The notes under the pieces are model-generated. The model was given only the letters and a program-made list of their open reading frames with translations, was not told the origin of the DNA and did not search any database. From JABURQ01 sp029243145 (GTDB lineage Bacteria; Planctomycetota; Planctomycetia; Planctomycetales; Planctomycetaceae): a DNA stretch of 64,000 nt. Both the position numbers and the translations under genes were made by a program. The stretch covers positions 1-64,000 of the forward strand of contig CBFHYX010000017.1 of NCBI GenBank assembly GCA_965660145.1. The letters run 5' to 3'. Each line of letters opens with the position of its first letter. The first letter of the stretch is position 1. Below are positions 45,689 through 53,986 of the stretch, piece after piece.

Positions 45689-45692
45689 GTTT

Positions 45693-45835
45693 TTAGCAAT
45701 TAGCAGTTAGCTGATCCATTGTCTGAAAGCTACAAGTCACTCGGATGACATCTCTGATGTGATCGAAGATTGATTTTGTCTTGCCTCGATGTGAAAGGCA
45801 GTCCCCTTCATCATTGACTAAATCCTAATTGCTAA
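45693..45835. repeat. 11-bp perfect inverted repeats bounding an intergenic segment
   Basis: TTAGCAATTAG (45693-45703) and CTAATTGCTAA (45825-45835) are exact inverted copies. They enclose most of the 151 bp between the SEC-C gene and ribD. A MITE-like or repeat-array origin is possible; there is no target duplication I can define. Confidence 0.35.
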
Positions 45836-45839
45836 CGAT

Positions 45840-46985
45840 ATGACGCACTTTTCCAACGAACAAAACGTGATGCAACGAGCCATCGAATTGGCGCGACAGG
45901 GAGTCGGATCCGTTGAGCCGAATCCTCCCGTCGGTGCGGTGATTGTGGATGATGATCTCAATTTGCTCGGGGAAGGTTGGCATCAGCAGTTTGGTGGTCC
46001 CCATGCGGAGGTCCATGCACTCGAACAGGCGGGAGACTCTGCTCGTGGTGCGTCATTGTTTGTCACGTTAGAACCATGTTGCCATGCCGGAAAAACACCC
46101 GCGTGCAGCAAAGCGGTGATTGCTGCCGGGCTGAAACGAGTGGTTGTGGCGATTGTGGATCCTGCCGGGCATGTCAACGGTGGAGGGATTCGAGAGCTTC
46201 GTGACGCAGGGATTGAAGTCGAGGTTGGCCTTTTGGAGGAAGACTCCACGCTGCTGGCGGCTCCATTCATCAAGTTAATGACGACGGGAAAGCCGTTTGT
46301 ACACGCCAAGTGGGCCATGACACTCGATGGGAAAATCGCCTCTCGTTCGCGACATTCACAATGGATTTCTAATGAGCGGTCGCGCGAGAAAGTACACGAG
46401 TTACGTGGCCAAATGGACGGCATACTCGTGGGCTCGATGACCGCAAAACTCGATGACCCCATGCTGACCGCAAGACCGAGTGGGCCGCGAATCGCGACCC
46501 GCATTGTTCTCGACCGCGACTTGATTCTCTCCACCTCCAGTCACCTGATGCAAACTGCCGACGATATTCCCGTACTGATTGTCACGACTCAAGATGCCAT
46601 CGACGAGCGGGGAAAATTGTACGAGGCGCTGGGAGCCGAATTGCTACCGATTCCTTACCTCGATGAACGACTTCGACATTTGAATTTGGACCAGTTGTTA
46701 CAGGAACTCGGTCGACGAGAGATGACGAATATTTTGGTGGAAGGTGGTGGCAGTCTACTCGGAGACTTCTTCGATCACGGTTTAATCGACGAGTTGCACG
46801 TTTTTCTAGCACCGAAACTCATCGGTGGACATGTAGCAGTCACTCCCATTGGTGGAGCAGGATTGGAACAGGTTCCCAACGTCGAGCAGTTTGTCACTCA
46901 AGAAACCGAACTTCTCGGCAGCGATATCTACTGGCACGGCATGTTAGAGACCGAGTGGTGGCGTGAGCATCGGCAACAGATCTGA
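45840..46985 (+). CDS. ribD: Bifunctional riboflavin biosynthesis deaminase/reductase RibD
   Basis: The 381-aa protein has the N-terminal cytidine-deaminase-like domain with zinc ligands in PHAEVHALE and PCCHAGKTPACSKA, and a C-terminal reductase domain (MTLDGKIASRSRHSQWISNE, MDGILVGSMTAKLDDPMLTAR, NILVEGGGSLLGDFF). It converts 2,5-diamino-6-ribosylamino-pyrimidinone phosphate to 5-amino-6-ribitylamino-uracil phosphate through two steps of riboflavin synthesis. No other rib gene is adjacent. It is the only plus-strand gene before the convergent sulfatase. Confidence 0.95.
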   Translation: MTHFSNEQNVMQRAIELARQGVGSVEPNPPVGAVIVDDDLNLLGEGWHQQFGGPHAEVHALEQAGDSARGASLFVTLEPCCHAGKTPACSKAVIAAGLKRVVVAIVDPAGHVNGGGIRELRDAGIEVEVGLLEEDSTLLAAPFIKLMTTGKPFVHAKWAMTLDGKIASRSRHSQWISNERSREKVHELRGQMDGILVGSMTAKLDDPMLTARPSGPRIATRIVLDRDLILSTSSHLMQTADDIPVLIVTTQDAIDERGKLYEALGAELLPIPYLDERLRHLNLDQLLQELGRREMTNILVEGGGSLLGDFFDHGLIDELHVFLAPKLIGGHVAVTPIGGAGLEQVPNVEQFVTQETELLGSDIYWHGMLETEWWREHRQQI

Positions 46986-47009
46986 TGAAAAATCAGTTTT
47001 CTCAAAGGG

Positions 47010-48449
47010 CTACTGTTTGGGTTTTCGGATATCGGGACGCTTGGGCTGAGGGTCAAAAAATCTCGCGTTCTTACCGATGCGATCTACATCGCCAATGTCA
47101 TCGCGAGCATGTTCGATAGATCGCATTAACTCGGTTACAACTTCAGGATGTTGGTCCGCGAGATTCTGCTTCTCCGAGAGATCGGTTTCCAGATCAAAGA
47201 GAAGAGGTTCTACGATGGCGGCGGCATCGTTCGGTTTGCTGAAGTTTTTCCAACGCGCATCAGCCCCAGTCGGAATATGGAGTTTCCAGCGACCAACGCG
47301 GACGGCCCGGAGTTTCGTTCTCGCGTAATAATAAAAGGCGTCCGTTGAACTTTTGGCTCCTTCAATGCCATGAATTAAATCAGAAATGTCGTGTCCATCA
47401 ATCACTCGATCAGTGGGGGCTTTCGTTCCGGCGAGCCTTGCCAACGTGGGGAGGAGATCGAGAGTCGAGGCAACTTCATCGCAGACGGTTCCAGCCGGAG
47501 TTTTTCCAGGAGCCCAGACAATACACGGGACTCGAAAACCGCCTTCCCAAGTGGATGTTTTCGCACCGCGAAGCGGTAACGCAGACCCACCATGATCGGC
47601 GGCATTCTTTCCAATCCTCTTGAGGTGTCCGGGGCTGTGACCAAGATACCAAGGGCCGTTATCACTGGTGAAAATGACATAAGTCTTTTTCGTGAGATTT
47701 TCTTCGGTGAGTGTGTCTAGGATTCGACCAACATTCCAGTCGAGTTCCTCAATCACATCTCCGTAGAGACCACGAGATGACTTTCCTCGAAACTTTGGGG
47801 AAGCCGCCAGTTTGATGTGTGGCATTGAATGAGCGAGGTAGACAAAAAAAGGCCGGTCTTTGCTGCGCTTGATAAAGTCAATCGCTTCGTCGGTGTATCG
47901 TTGAGTCGCTAATGACAGATCGGCTCTTTTTTCGATCACTTCCTCATTGCGTAAAATGTAGATGAAAGAATCGTTGCTCGAGGGAGTGCCAAAGAATTCA
48001 TCGAAACCTTGTCGAGTGGGAAGGAGTTGAGGCGTGTAAGCGGTTTGAGTGTGACCGGCCAAATCCCATTTCCCAAATGCGGCGGTCGCATACCCGGCGT
48101 CTTTCAAAACATCGGCGATAGTGATTTCTTGAGGATGCAATCGCGGATGGATATCGACTTTATTCTGATGTTGAGCGACACGTAATGGATAGCAACCGGT
48201 CATCAATGCGGCACGGGAGGGGCCACACACGGTCTGTGCATAAAAGCTGGTGAACCGCATTCCTTCTTTGGCCATGCGATCAATGTGGGGTGTCAGCAGG
48301 TCGGGAGAACCATAACATCCCAAATCCTGATAGCCTTGATCGTCGGCAAAGATAATAATGATGTTCGGTTTCTCTGCTCGGGTTTTCGAAAGCGAAACCA
48401 GCGAACAGCAGATGGTCAAAAAAACGTACAAAGCGCGAGAAAACGTCAT
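47010..48449 (-). CDS. Secreted type I sulfatase
   Basis: The 479-aa protein has a signal peptide (LYVFLTICCSLVSLSKTRA) and the sulfatase fold: NIIIIFADDQGYQDLGCYGSPD, and the formylglycine motif C-x-P-S-R in TVCGPSRAALMTG (Cys 75), which must be converted by a formylglycine-generating enzyme. Later elements include FFVYLAHSMPHIKL and FTSDNGPWYLGHSPGH. Substrates are unknown; planctomycetes use many sulfatases on algal polysaccharides. It follows ribD tail to tail. Confidence 0.93.
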   Translation of the reverse strand: MTFSRALYVFLTICCSLVSLSKTRAEKPNIIIIFADDQGYQDLGCYGSPDLLTPHIDRMAKEGMRFTSFYAQTVCGPSRAALMTGCYPLRVAQHQNKVDIHPRLHPQEITIADVLKDAGYATAAFGKWDLAGHTQTAYTPQLLPTRQGFDEFFGTPSSNDSFIYILRNEEVIEKRADLSLATQRYTDEAIDFIKRSKDRPFFVYLAHSMPHIKLAASPKFRGKSSRGLYGDVIEELDWNVGRILDTLTEENLTKKTYVIFTSDNGPWYLGHSPGHLKRIGKNAADHGGSALPLRGAKTSTWEGGFRVPCIVWAPGKTPAGTVCDEVASTLDLLPTLARLAGTKAPTDRVIDGHDISDLIHGIEGAKSSTDAFYYYARTKLRAVRVGRWKLHIPTGADARWKNFSKPNDAAAIVEPLLFDLETDLSEKQNLADQHPEVVTELMRSIEHARDDIGDVDRIGKNARFFDPQPKRPDIRKPKQ

Positions 48450-48664
48450 GCGATGATCTGTGATTGAAATACGATAATTTTCTATTCTCAGAATCTTACC
48501 ACAATGAACTCTGAGATCGCAGAGATTTTTGTTGAGAGAAGAGAATCATCGTCTGCCTGGACGATTGATCGAGATAATTGATAAGGAAGGCAGGAACGCA
48601 GGAAAAGGCAGTCAGCAAACTCAATTCGTCTAATTCGCTTAATTCGTGGTTGAATCAATCCAAC

Positions 48665-48698
48665 AAAAAACGCCGATCTCGATAAGAGACCGGCGTTT
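48665..48698 (-). terminator. Intrinsic terminator of gap
   Basis: Read on the minus strand, ACGCCG and TCTC pair with GAGA and CGGCGT around a TTATC loop with a single mismatch, followed by six T residues. It lies 48 nt after the gap stop codon. Confidence 0.8.
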
Positions 48699-48716
48699 GG
48701 ATTCACTCTGTTGTTT

Positions 48717-48733
48717 GTCAGGCACAGCCTGAC
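48717..48733. repeat. Perfect 7-bp palindrome between gap and its terminator
   Basis: GTCAGGC (48717-48723) and GCCTGAC (48727-48733) flank a 3-nt spacer, followed by CTACG. It resembles a short repetitive palindrome found in planctomycete intergenic DNA. That resemblance is from memory and unverified. It differs from the REP family of this window. Confidence 0.45.
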
Positions 48734-48745
48734 CTACGCTCAAAA

Positions 48746-49765
48746 TTACAGTTGGGCGACCTTGAAAATCAGGTCGGCAGTTCGGTTGGAGTAACCGGTT
48801 TCGTTGTCGTACCAGCCGAGAACCTTCAGCATCTTCGGTCCCATGGTGGTTGTCCAGCAGGAGTCGAAGATACAACTGTGAGTGTTACCCACGATGTCCG
48901 AAGAAACGATCGGATCGGTGTTGTATTCCATGATCCCTTTCAGTTCGCCTTCGCTGGCAGCTTTCATGGCGGCGTTGACAGCTTCGGCAGTCACGTCTTT
49001 TTCAAACGTGGCGACGAGGTCGGTCACACTACCAGCAGGAACGGGAACACGCAGCGAAAGTCCGGTCAGTTTACCATCAACTTGTGGCAGAACTTTGCCG
49101 ACGGCTTTGGCAGCACCCGTTGTGGTGGGGATGATGTTGATACCAGCAGCACGGGCACGATAAGGATCGCTGTGGAATTGGTCCGAAACACGTTGATCGT
49201 TCGTGTAAGCGTGAACGGTCGTCATCAAGCCGCTCTCCAAACCGAATTCGCGGTCGAGGACTTTCACCATCGGAGCGAGACAGTTGGTTGTGCAACTGGC
49301 GTTGGAAACACACAAGTGCTCAGCCGTCAGTTGGTCGTCGTTGACACCTTGAACCACCATCAAGTCAGGGGCATCTTTGGCAGGAGCCGAGATGATGACT
49401 TTCTTGGCACCGGCAGCCAAGTGGCTGTCGTAACCTGGTTTGCCTTCGGACGCACGGTTTGTGAAGAAGCCGGTTGATTCCAGAGCGACTTCGACACCCA
49501 GTTCACCCCAAGGCAATTTGCTGGGATCCCGTTCGGCGATCACTCTGATATGTTTGCCGTTGACGATGAGGCCATCTTCAGCCGCTTCGACGGTTCCGGG
49601 GAATTTTCCCTGAATACTGTCGTATTTCAGCAGCAGAGATAATGCTTTCGGTGAGCCGAGGTCGTTGATGGCAACCACGTCAAATTTTTCTGGCTGAGCA
49701 GCCAGCGCGCGAAATGTAATACGTCCGATACGTCCAAAACCGTTAATTCCTACTTTGACAGCCAC
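48746..49765 (-). CDS. gap: Glyceraldehyde-3-phosphate dehydrogenase
   Basis: The start is GTG 49765 (AVKVGINGFGRIGRITF), with AGGAG 8 nt upstream; a longer open frame adds a non-homologous N-terminus. The 339-aa product has the Rossmann NAD-binding motif GINGFGRIG, catalytic Cys 158 in SNASCTTNCLAP, the TTVHAYTNDQ region, PTTTGAAKAV, LSLRVPVPAGSVTDL and WYDNETGYSNR. It catalyses glycolytic oxidation and phosphorylation of glyceraldehyde-3-phosphate. It has its own terminator and probably its own promoter. Confidence 0.97.
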   Translation of the reverse strand: MAVKVGINGFGRIGRITFRALAAQPEKFDVVAINDLGSPKALSLLLKYDSIQGKFPGTVEAAEDGLIVNGKHIRVIAERDPSKLPWGELGVEVALESTGFFTNRASEGKPGYDSHLAAGAKKVIISAPAKDAPDLMVVQGVNDDQLTAEHLCVSNASCTTNCLAPMVKVLDREFGLESGLMTTVHAYTNDQRVSDQFHSDPYRARAAGINIIPTTTGAAKAVGKVLPQVDGKLTGLSLRVPVPAGSVTDLVATFEKDVTAEAVNAAMKAASEGELKGIMEYNTDPIVSSDIVGNTHSCIFDSCWTTTMGPKMLKVLGWYDNETGYSNRTADLIFKVAQL

Positions 49766-50116
49766 AGGGCCACTCCTCTTTTGTTGAAACCGATAAGTGT
49801 GATCGAGACAGTGTCTACCGATCAGAAAGGTCGGCGAATCACGAGCGTACGCCAACCGCAAAAAATGTCTTTACTTGTTGAAGGTTCGATTTTATCCGGC
49901 AACCGCGGAACTCTCAAGCGACCCGAGGCACACTCCCTGATTCTGATCGGGATTCAGATTATGTATAAATCGCGAAAATATAGGGTTCTACGGCGTTCTC
50001 TTCATCAAGAATTCCTCGAATTCCGGGTGTGAATGATCTGTTAATTCCAGCAGTGCTCAGCTATAACTCCGCCACATTTGCGCTCTACTCCCTTTGATTT
50101 CAAAGATTATTGATCG
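49766..50116. other. Divergent intergenic region, 351 bp
   Basis: It lies between gap (-) and the GlmU-like gene (+) and should contain both promoters. The gap AGGAG is at 49774-49778. No clear -35/-10 pair, RNA gene or repeat could be assigned. Confidence 0.4.
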
Positions 50117-51412
50117 ATGCAAGTTTGTTTCTGGGAAGACGAAACCGCGGAACAATTTTATCCGCTCGCCTTGGCACGTCCCGTTTTTGAACTGGTCTGT
50201 GGACGATATTCCGTGCGTGAACGTCTCCAGAGAGCTTGGGATTTGACCGAATGGGGAGCCGTTATTCGACCATACTTGGCAGCCGTCTATCGAGAGTCCG
50301 AACCAGACACTCGCCTCAATGATGATCAGTGGCTCAATCAGGGTGGGATGCTTTTACTGAATGGTCGTTGGATACCGGGAACATTGACGGAATTACCATG
50401 TCAGCCTGATCAAGCGGCCTGGATTGAAGACGAACCGGTTGCTGTCTGGTTGGACGAAGGTGAATGGAGTCAATCGACTTCTGCCGAAATCAGAGATCGA
50501 ATCCGACAGATTGCCGAGTCTCGTCGTCGGGTGGATGTGGGTGGTCAATTGCTTGAACGTCCGTGGGATTTGGTGGATCGCAATTCTCGACAGCTTGTGG
50601 AAGATTTTCCGTTGGGAGCATTCCACTCACAAAGGTTTTCCCGGCGGGGCGTGGAAATTCTAGGTTCCGAAAAACAATTGTCGATCTCGCCCCTCGCTGA
50701 TATCGAACCCTTCGTCGTGATCGATACTCGTTCGGGACCAGTGACAATCGAAGACGGAGCCCGCATCAAATCATTCACGCGACTGGAAGGTCCATGTCAT
50801 ATCGGTCGCGAGACGCATGTCTTTCGCGGTCAGATCACGGCTGGAAGTACCATCGGTCCGGTCTGTCGAGTTGGCGGAGAAATTGAGAATTCAATCGTGC
50901 ACGGTCACGCGAATAAATATCACGCCGGTTTTCTGGGGCACAGTTACATTTGCCCGTGGGTCAATATTGGCGCTCAATCGGGAACCAGCGATTTGAAGTT
51001 TGACTACTCCGATGTGCGCGTGCCGCTGGCTGGTGATCTCGTGGAGACGAACAGAAAAAAAGTGGGCAGCTTTATCGGTGATCACACCAAGACCGCCGTG
51101 AACAGTCTCTTCGATACCGGTAGTGCCGTGGGTGTGATGGCGATGGTCTTGCCGGACGGTGATGTCATTCCCCGGCATGTCCCGAGCTACTCCCGCTATT
51201 GGCAGGGGGAAATTATCGAAGGTTGGCCATTGGAGAAAATGTTCGATATTGCTCGAACCGCGATGAGTCGTCGTGGCATGGAATTCAGTTCGACTCAGGA
51301 GATGCTGTTTCGGTTGTTGTATGCTCAAACGGAAGATGAACGAACCAAAGCGTTCGAACGTGCCAATCACGAGAAGCATCTACGGTTGCAACATGATCGA
51401 GACGCCGCGTAA
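50117..51412 (+). CDS. GlmU-like nucleotidyltransferase/left-handed beta-helix protein
   Basis: The 431-aa protein has an N-terminal part of the NTP-transferase-4 (GlmU-like) type: MQVCFWEDETAEQFYPLALARPVFELVCGRYSVRERL, with the degenerate nucleotidyltransferase layout. A left-handed beta-helix follows (IEDGARIKSFTRLEGPCHIGRE, VFRGQITAGSTIGPVCRVGGEIENSI, SYICPWVNIGAQS). It probably activates or acetylates a sugar phosphate; the exact substrate is unknown. A REP element begins two nt after its stop codon. Confidence 0.78.
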   Translation: MQVCFWEDETAEQFYPLALARPVFELVCGRYSVRERLQRAWDLTEWGAVIRPYLAAVYRESEPDTRLNDDQWLNQGGMLLLNGRWIPGTLTELPCQPDQAAWIEDEPVAVWLDEGEWSQSTSAEIRDRIRQIAESRRRVDVGGQLLERPWDLVDRNSRQLVEDFPLGAFHSQRFSRRGVEILGSEKQLSISPLADIEPFVVIDTRSGPVTIEDGARIKSFTRLEGPCHIGRETHVFRGQITAGSTIGPVCRVGGEIENSIVHGHANKYHAGFLGHSYICPWVNIGAQSGTSDLKFDYSDVRVPLAGDLVETNRKKVGSFIGDHTKTAVNSLFDTGSAVGVMAMVLPDGDVIPRHVPSYSRYWQGEIIEGWPLEKMFDIARTAMSRRGMEFSSTQEMLFRLLYAQTEDERTKAFERANHEKHLRLQHDRDAA

Positions 51413-51413
51413 G

Positions 51414-51443
51414 TTGAGCCGCGTGCGCAAGCACGCAGGGGAC
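51414..51443 (+). repeat. REP element, GTGC version, immediately after the GlmU-like stop
   Basis: Outer TTGAGCC, stem GCGTGC, loop GCAA, stem GCACGC, tail AGGGGAC. It matches the copy at 52021 in stem and orientation and the CAGC copies in outer sequence and loop, with both stem arms changed together. It flanks the RAYT-like gene on its downstream side. Confidence 0.9.
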
Positions 51444-51462
51444 GTTGAGAGCTGATTTATTA

Positions 51463-51942
51463 TCATTGGCCTTCCAGCGTGTAGCGGACTGCATTCTCGA
51501 CCGCCTCTTCCGTGAACAATTGCCGATAATCACCCATTTTTGTCCACCATTGATTTCGTTTAGGATGATCCTTCTTCAATTTTCGCGTGGTCCACATTTT
51601 CATTTGTTGGCGTACAATCTTTGGTGATTCCATTGCTTCAATGACAAGGTGGACGTGATTTTTCCTGACATTCAATACAAGTATGTTCCACTAGCGACGA
51701 GCCGCATGTTCTCGAATCGTTTGATCCACCAACTCTCGTTGAAGTTGGCTTAGAAGTGCTGGAGTCTCTTTCAGTAAATCTTGCGAGTGATATCGAATGG
51801 CATTTTCAGGTTCTTTGACTCCTGAAGAGTCATGACGTATCCAACCTCTCTCATCACCAGGAAGCCAACTTCCATAGGTGGTCCATGTGATGAAATACGC
51901 CAGTGGTTCACTCATTGCTGAAGCCTCTGAGTTGGGAATCAT
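51463..51942 (-). pseudogene. REP-associated tyrosine transposase-like (RAYT/IS200 family) gene, interrupted by TAG
   Basis: The open frame from 51942 encodes FITWTTYGSWLPGDERGWIRHD, then stops at TAG 51691-51693 after TIREHAARR. Five codons later the same frame continues with NVRKNHVHLVIEA, whose HVH pair is the metal-binding HUH-like motif of Y1 transposases, and ends in YRQLFTEEAVENAVRYTLEG. Counting the stop as one residue restores a 159-codon TnpA-REP-like protein. RAYTs act on REP palindromes, which flank this gene on both sides. A catalytic Tyr is plausible in the C-terminal helix but unproven. The lesion may have inactivated it. Confidence 0.75.
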
Positions 51943-51981
51943 TCAGCGGAAACAAAAGGTGAAAATTTAATAACGATCATC

Positions 51982-52011
51982 GTGCCCTGCCAGCTTGCGC
52001 TGGCGGCTCAA
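51982..52011 (-). repeat. REP element, CAGC version, inverted
   Basis: On the minus strand: TTGAGCC, stem GCCAGC, loop GCAA, stem GCTGGC, tail AGGGCAC (one base different from AGGGGAC). It lies upstream of the RAYT-like gene, 9 nt before the next copy, in opposite orientation, so the two form a BIME-like pair. Confidence 0.85.
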
Positions 52012-52020
52012 GATGATGGA

Positions 52021-52050
52021 TTATGCCGCGTGCGCAAGCACGCAGGGGAC
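52021..52050 (+). repeat. REP element, GTGC version
   Basis: TTATGCC (a variant of TTGAGCC), stem GCGTGC, loop GCAA, stem GCACGC, tail AGGGGAC. It is identical in stem and loop to the copy at 51414. Confidence 0.85.
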
Positions 52051-52080
52051 GTCGAAGACTGATCGACTCTCCGCGATCCA

Positions 52081-53256
52081 TCATCCGCCCGGTTTCACCT
52101 GATGCCATTGATTCATGAGGTATCCCTTATGATTCCAGGGGATGGATTGTGGCTGAGTGTGGCCGTTGCTATCGGTCGCACGAACAGTGATCGATTGATG
52201 CGGTTCGAGGGTAATGACCGGTGATTCCCACAATTGCCAGCAATATTCTTGAGGTTCACTGGTGAGTCGGGCCGTCATCCACGTGCGTCCGTTGTCGACC
52301 GAAAGTTCTATAGTCTTGATGAGGACACCCTTTCGACCGGGTGGGAGAGCATATCCTTTGACTTTGTAATTACCTGGTGCAAATTTGCTGCCCGGTTTTG
52401 GTTCAGCAATGACCGAGTTGAGAATGTATTCGTAAATTGGGCGTGCTTCGGCCCATTCTTTATCCGTGTTGTCGTAGATCATTTTGTAAGCTTTCGCCAC
52501 ATAATGATTATTTGACGGTCGGTCGCTAACGGTGATACGTCCCAACCATTTGACACTGCGTGCTCCAATAAAGCCCGGCACAATGGTACGCAGTGGATAG
52601 CCATGATCGGGGCTCAGGTCTTCGCCGTTCATTTGGTTGCACAACATGGCACCCGGATAAGTGGGAGAATCGGCGAATGCTTTCTCGATGGGGATGGAGG
52701 CACCAAAAGGAATGATGCCATCATCACGCTGAATTTCGTCGAGTCCTTCAAACCAGACGTGGCTGGCGTTCGGTTTCACGCCTGCTTTTTTGAGGACATC
52801 CGAGAGTCGTACTCCAGACCACTCGGCATTCCCGATGGCAGCCGGTCCCCAAGGGACTCCCTTGATCGGTTTCATTGCCATCAATTCGGTGCGACGATTG
52901 CCGGCACACGTCAGTGTGCTGGTCATTTCGATGTTGGGGAATTGATCGAACAGATCCGCATAAGAAATCGAAAGCGGTTTATCGACAAGACCTTCAACCA
53001 TCAACTTAAATGACTTGGGATCGACTTTCGGAGCAGGGGCATGCGAGCGGGTATAAAATTGTTCAGCAGGAGTGATCCAGTGCTTGATCAATTGATCGAC
53101 GTGTGGCTCGGCATTCGGGACATCCGTGGAAAGCGTTTTGAGCCGATCGCTGATTTGCCCCCAGGCAGATTGATGGGTGAGGAGTGAAGTTGCGGGAAGG
53201 ATCGAAAGGAGTCCCGCTGATTGAAGCAATTCCCGCCGGTTCCAAAATTCTGCCAT
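52081..53256 (-). CDS. Sulfite-oxidase-like molybdopterin oxidoreductase, Tat-exported
   Basis: The 391-aa protein starts with NRRELLQSAGLLSILPATSLL, a Tat-type twin-Arg signal. It contains the sulfite oxidase molybdopterin fold with the Mo-ligand Cys in TLTCAGNRR (Cys 117), GVPWGPAAIGNAEWSGVRLSDVL and DHGYPLRTIVPGFIGARSVKWLGRI. A C-terminal dimerisation domain follows (VKGYALPPGRKGVLIKTIELSVDNGRTW). The reaction is likely oxidation of sulfite or reduction of a related oxide; a haem partner is not encoded. It is transcribed away from the RimB-like gene. Confidence 0.9.
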   Translation of the reverse strand: MAEFWNRRELLQSAGLLSILPATSLLTHQSAWGQISDRLKTLSTDVPNAEPHVDQLIKHWITPAEQFYTRSHAPAPKVDPKSFKLMVEGLVDKPLSISYADLFDQFPNIEMTSTLTCAGNRRTELMAMKPIKGVPWGPAAIGNAEWSGVRLSDVLKKAGVKPNASHVWFEGLDEIQRDDGIIPFGASIPIEKAFADSPTYPGAMLCNQMNGEDLSPDHGYPLRTIVPGFIGARSVKWLGRITVSDRPSNNHYVAKAYKMIYDNTDKEWAEARPIYEYILNSVIAEPKPGSKFAPGNYKVKGYALPPGRKGVLIKTIELSVDNGRTWMTARLTSEPQEYCWQLWESPVITLEPHQSITVRATDSNGHTQPQSIPWNHKGYLMNQWHQVKPGG

Positions 53257-53438
53257 GGTCGTGATCCGTCTTTATGAAAGTGTAAGTTCTCGTTCAGGAA
53301 TAGGCCAAAATGGTGTGAGAATCAATGCGAATTTCATGGTAATGAGGATGGAGTATCCCTCCAATTATATGCGAGAGACGACTTTACGTTATACTTATCC
53401 CCAGATTGTTGAACTATTTCGTCCATCATTCTCTTAAT

Positions 53439-53981
53439 GTGAGTAGGCGATTGAAGAAAAAGAAATCACGACTCGATTTACCTGTCATCGGCTGGAAGGA
53501 ACGCGTCGATTTACCCGATTTAGCCATCAAGGATGTACATGTCAAAATTGATACCGGAGCGACCACTTCTGCCATCCACGGAGAAGTCGAAAAGGTCTAC
53601 ATTCGCAATGGCATTCAATCGGTTCGATTCGTTGTTCGATATGGAACGACACAATCGCCTCGTTCCAAGACGGTTGATGCCGAACTTTTGGAGTATCGCC
53701 GGGTAAAAAGTTCTAACGGCCATTATTCCCGTCGACCTGTGGTTTTGACGCACGCTTCGATTGGCGGCTTAGTTTGGGCAATTGAGCTCACATTGGCTAA
53801 TCGTGAGACCATGGGAATGCCGATGCTGTTAGGGCGAGAGAGCCTCAAAAATCGATTTCTGGTTGATCCCGGCAAGACATATCTGTTGAGCGAGCGGCCT
53901 AGGAAAAAGAAGGTGATCAAAAAGAAGAAAAGCGGGGTCCGCAACAAAACTACGAAGAAACGTACCTCTGATAGTCAGTGA
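53439..53981 (+). CDS. RimB/retropepsin-like protease, RimK partner
   Basis: GTG 53439 (VSRRLKKKKSRLDLPVIGWKERVDLPDL) is preferred to an upstream TTG on homology. The 180-aa product has the retropepsin-like Asp in KIDTGATTSAIHG and ends in a basic Lys/Arg tail (PRKKKVIKKKKSG). The family (PF05618, ATP-dependent zinc protease type) is encoded with RimK in other bacteria, where it trims the polyglutamate RimK adds to ribosomal protein S6. It overlaps the open frame of rimK, supporting cotranslation. Confidence 0.78.
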   Translation: MSRRLKKKKSRLDLPVIGWKERVDLPDLAIKDVHVKIDTGATTSAIHGEVEKVYIRNGIQSVRFVVRYGTTQSPRSKTVDAELLEYRRVKSSNGHYSRRPVVLTHASIGGLVWAIELTLANRETMGMPMLLGRESLKNRFLVDPGKTYLLSERPRKKKVIKKKKSGVRNKTTKKRTSDSQ

Positions 53982-53986
53982 TCAAT

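Noticed and set aside
48752..49477. Plus-strand 241-codon frame opposite gap
   Set aside because: Antisense of an unambiguous GAPDH gene, a frequent artefact of strong codon bias.
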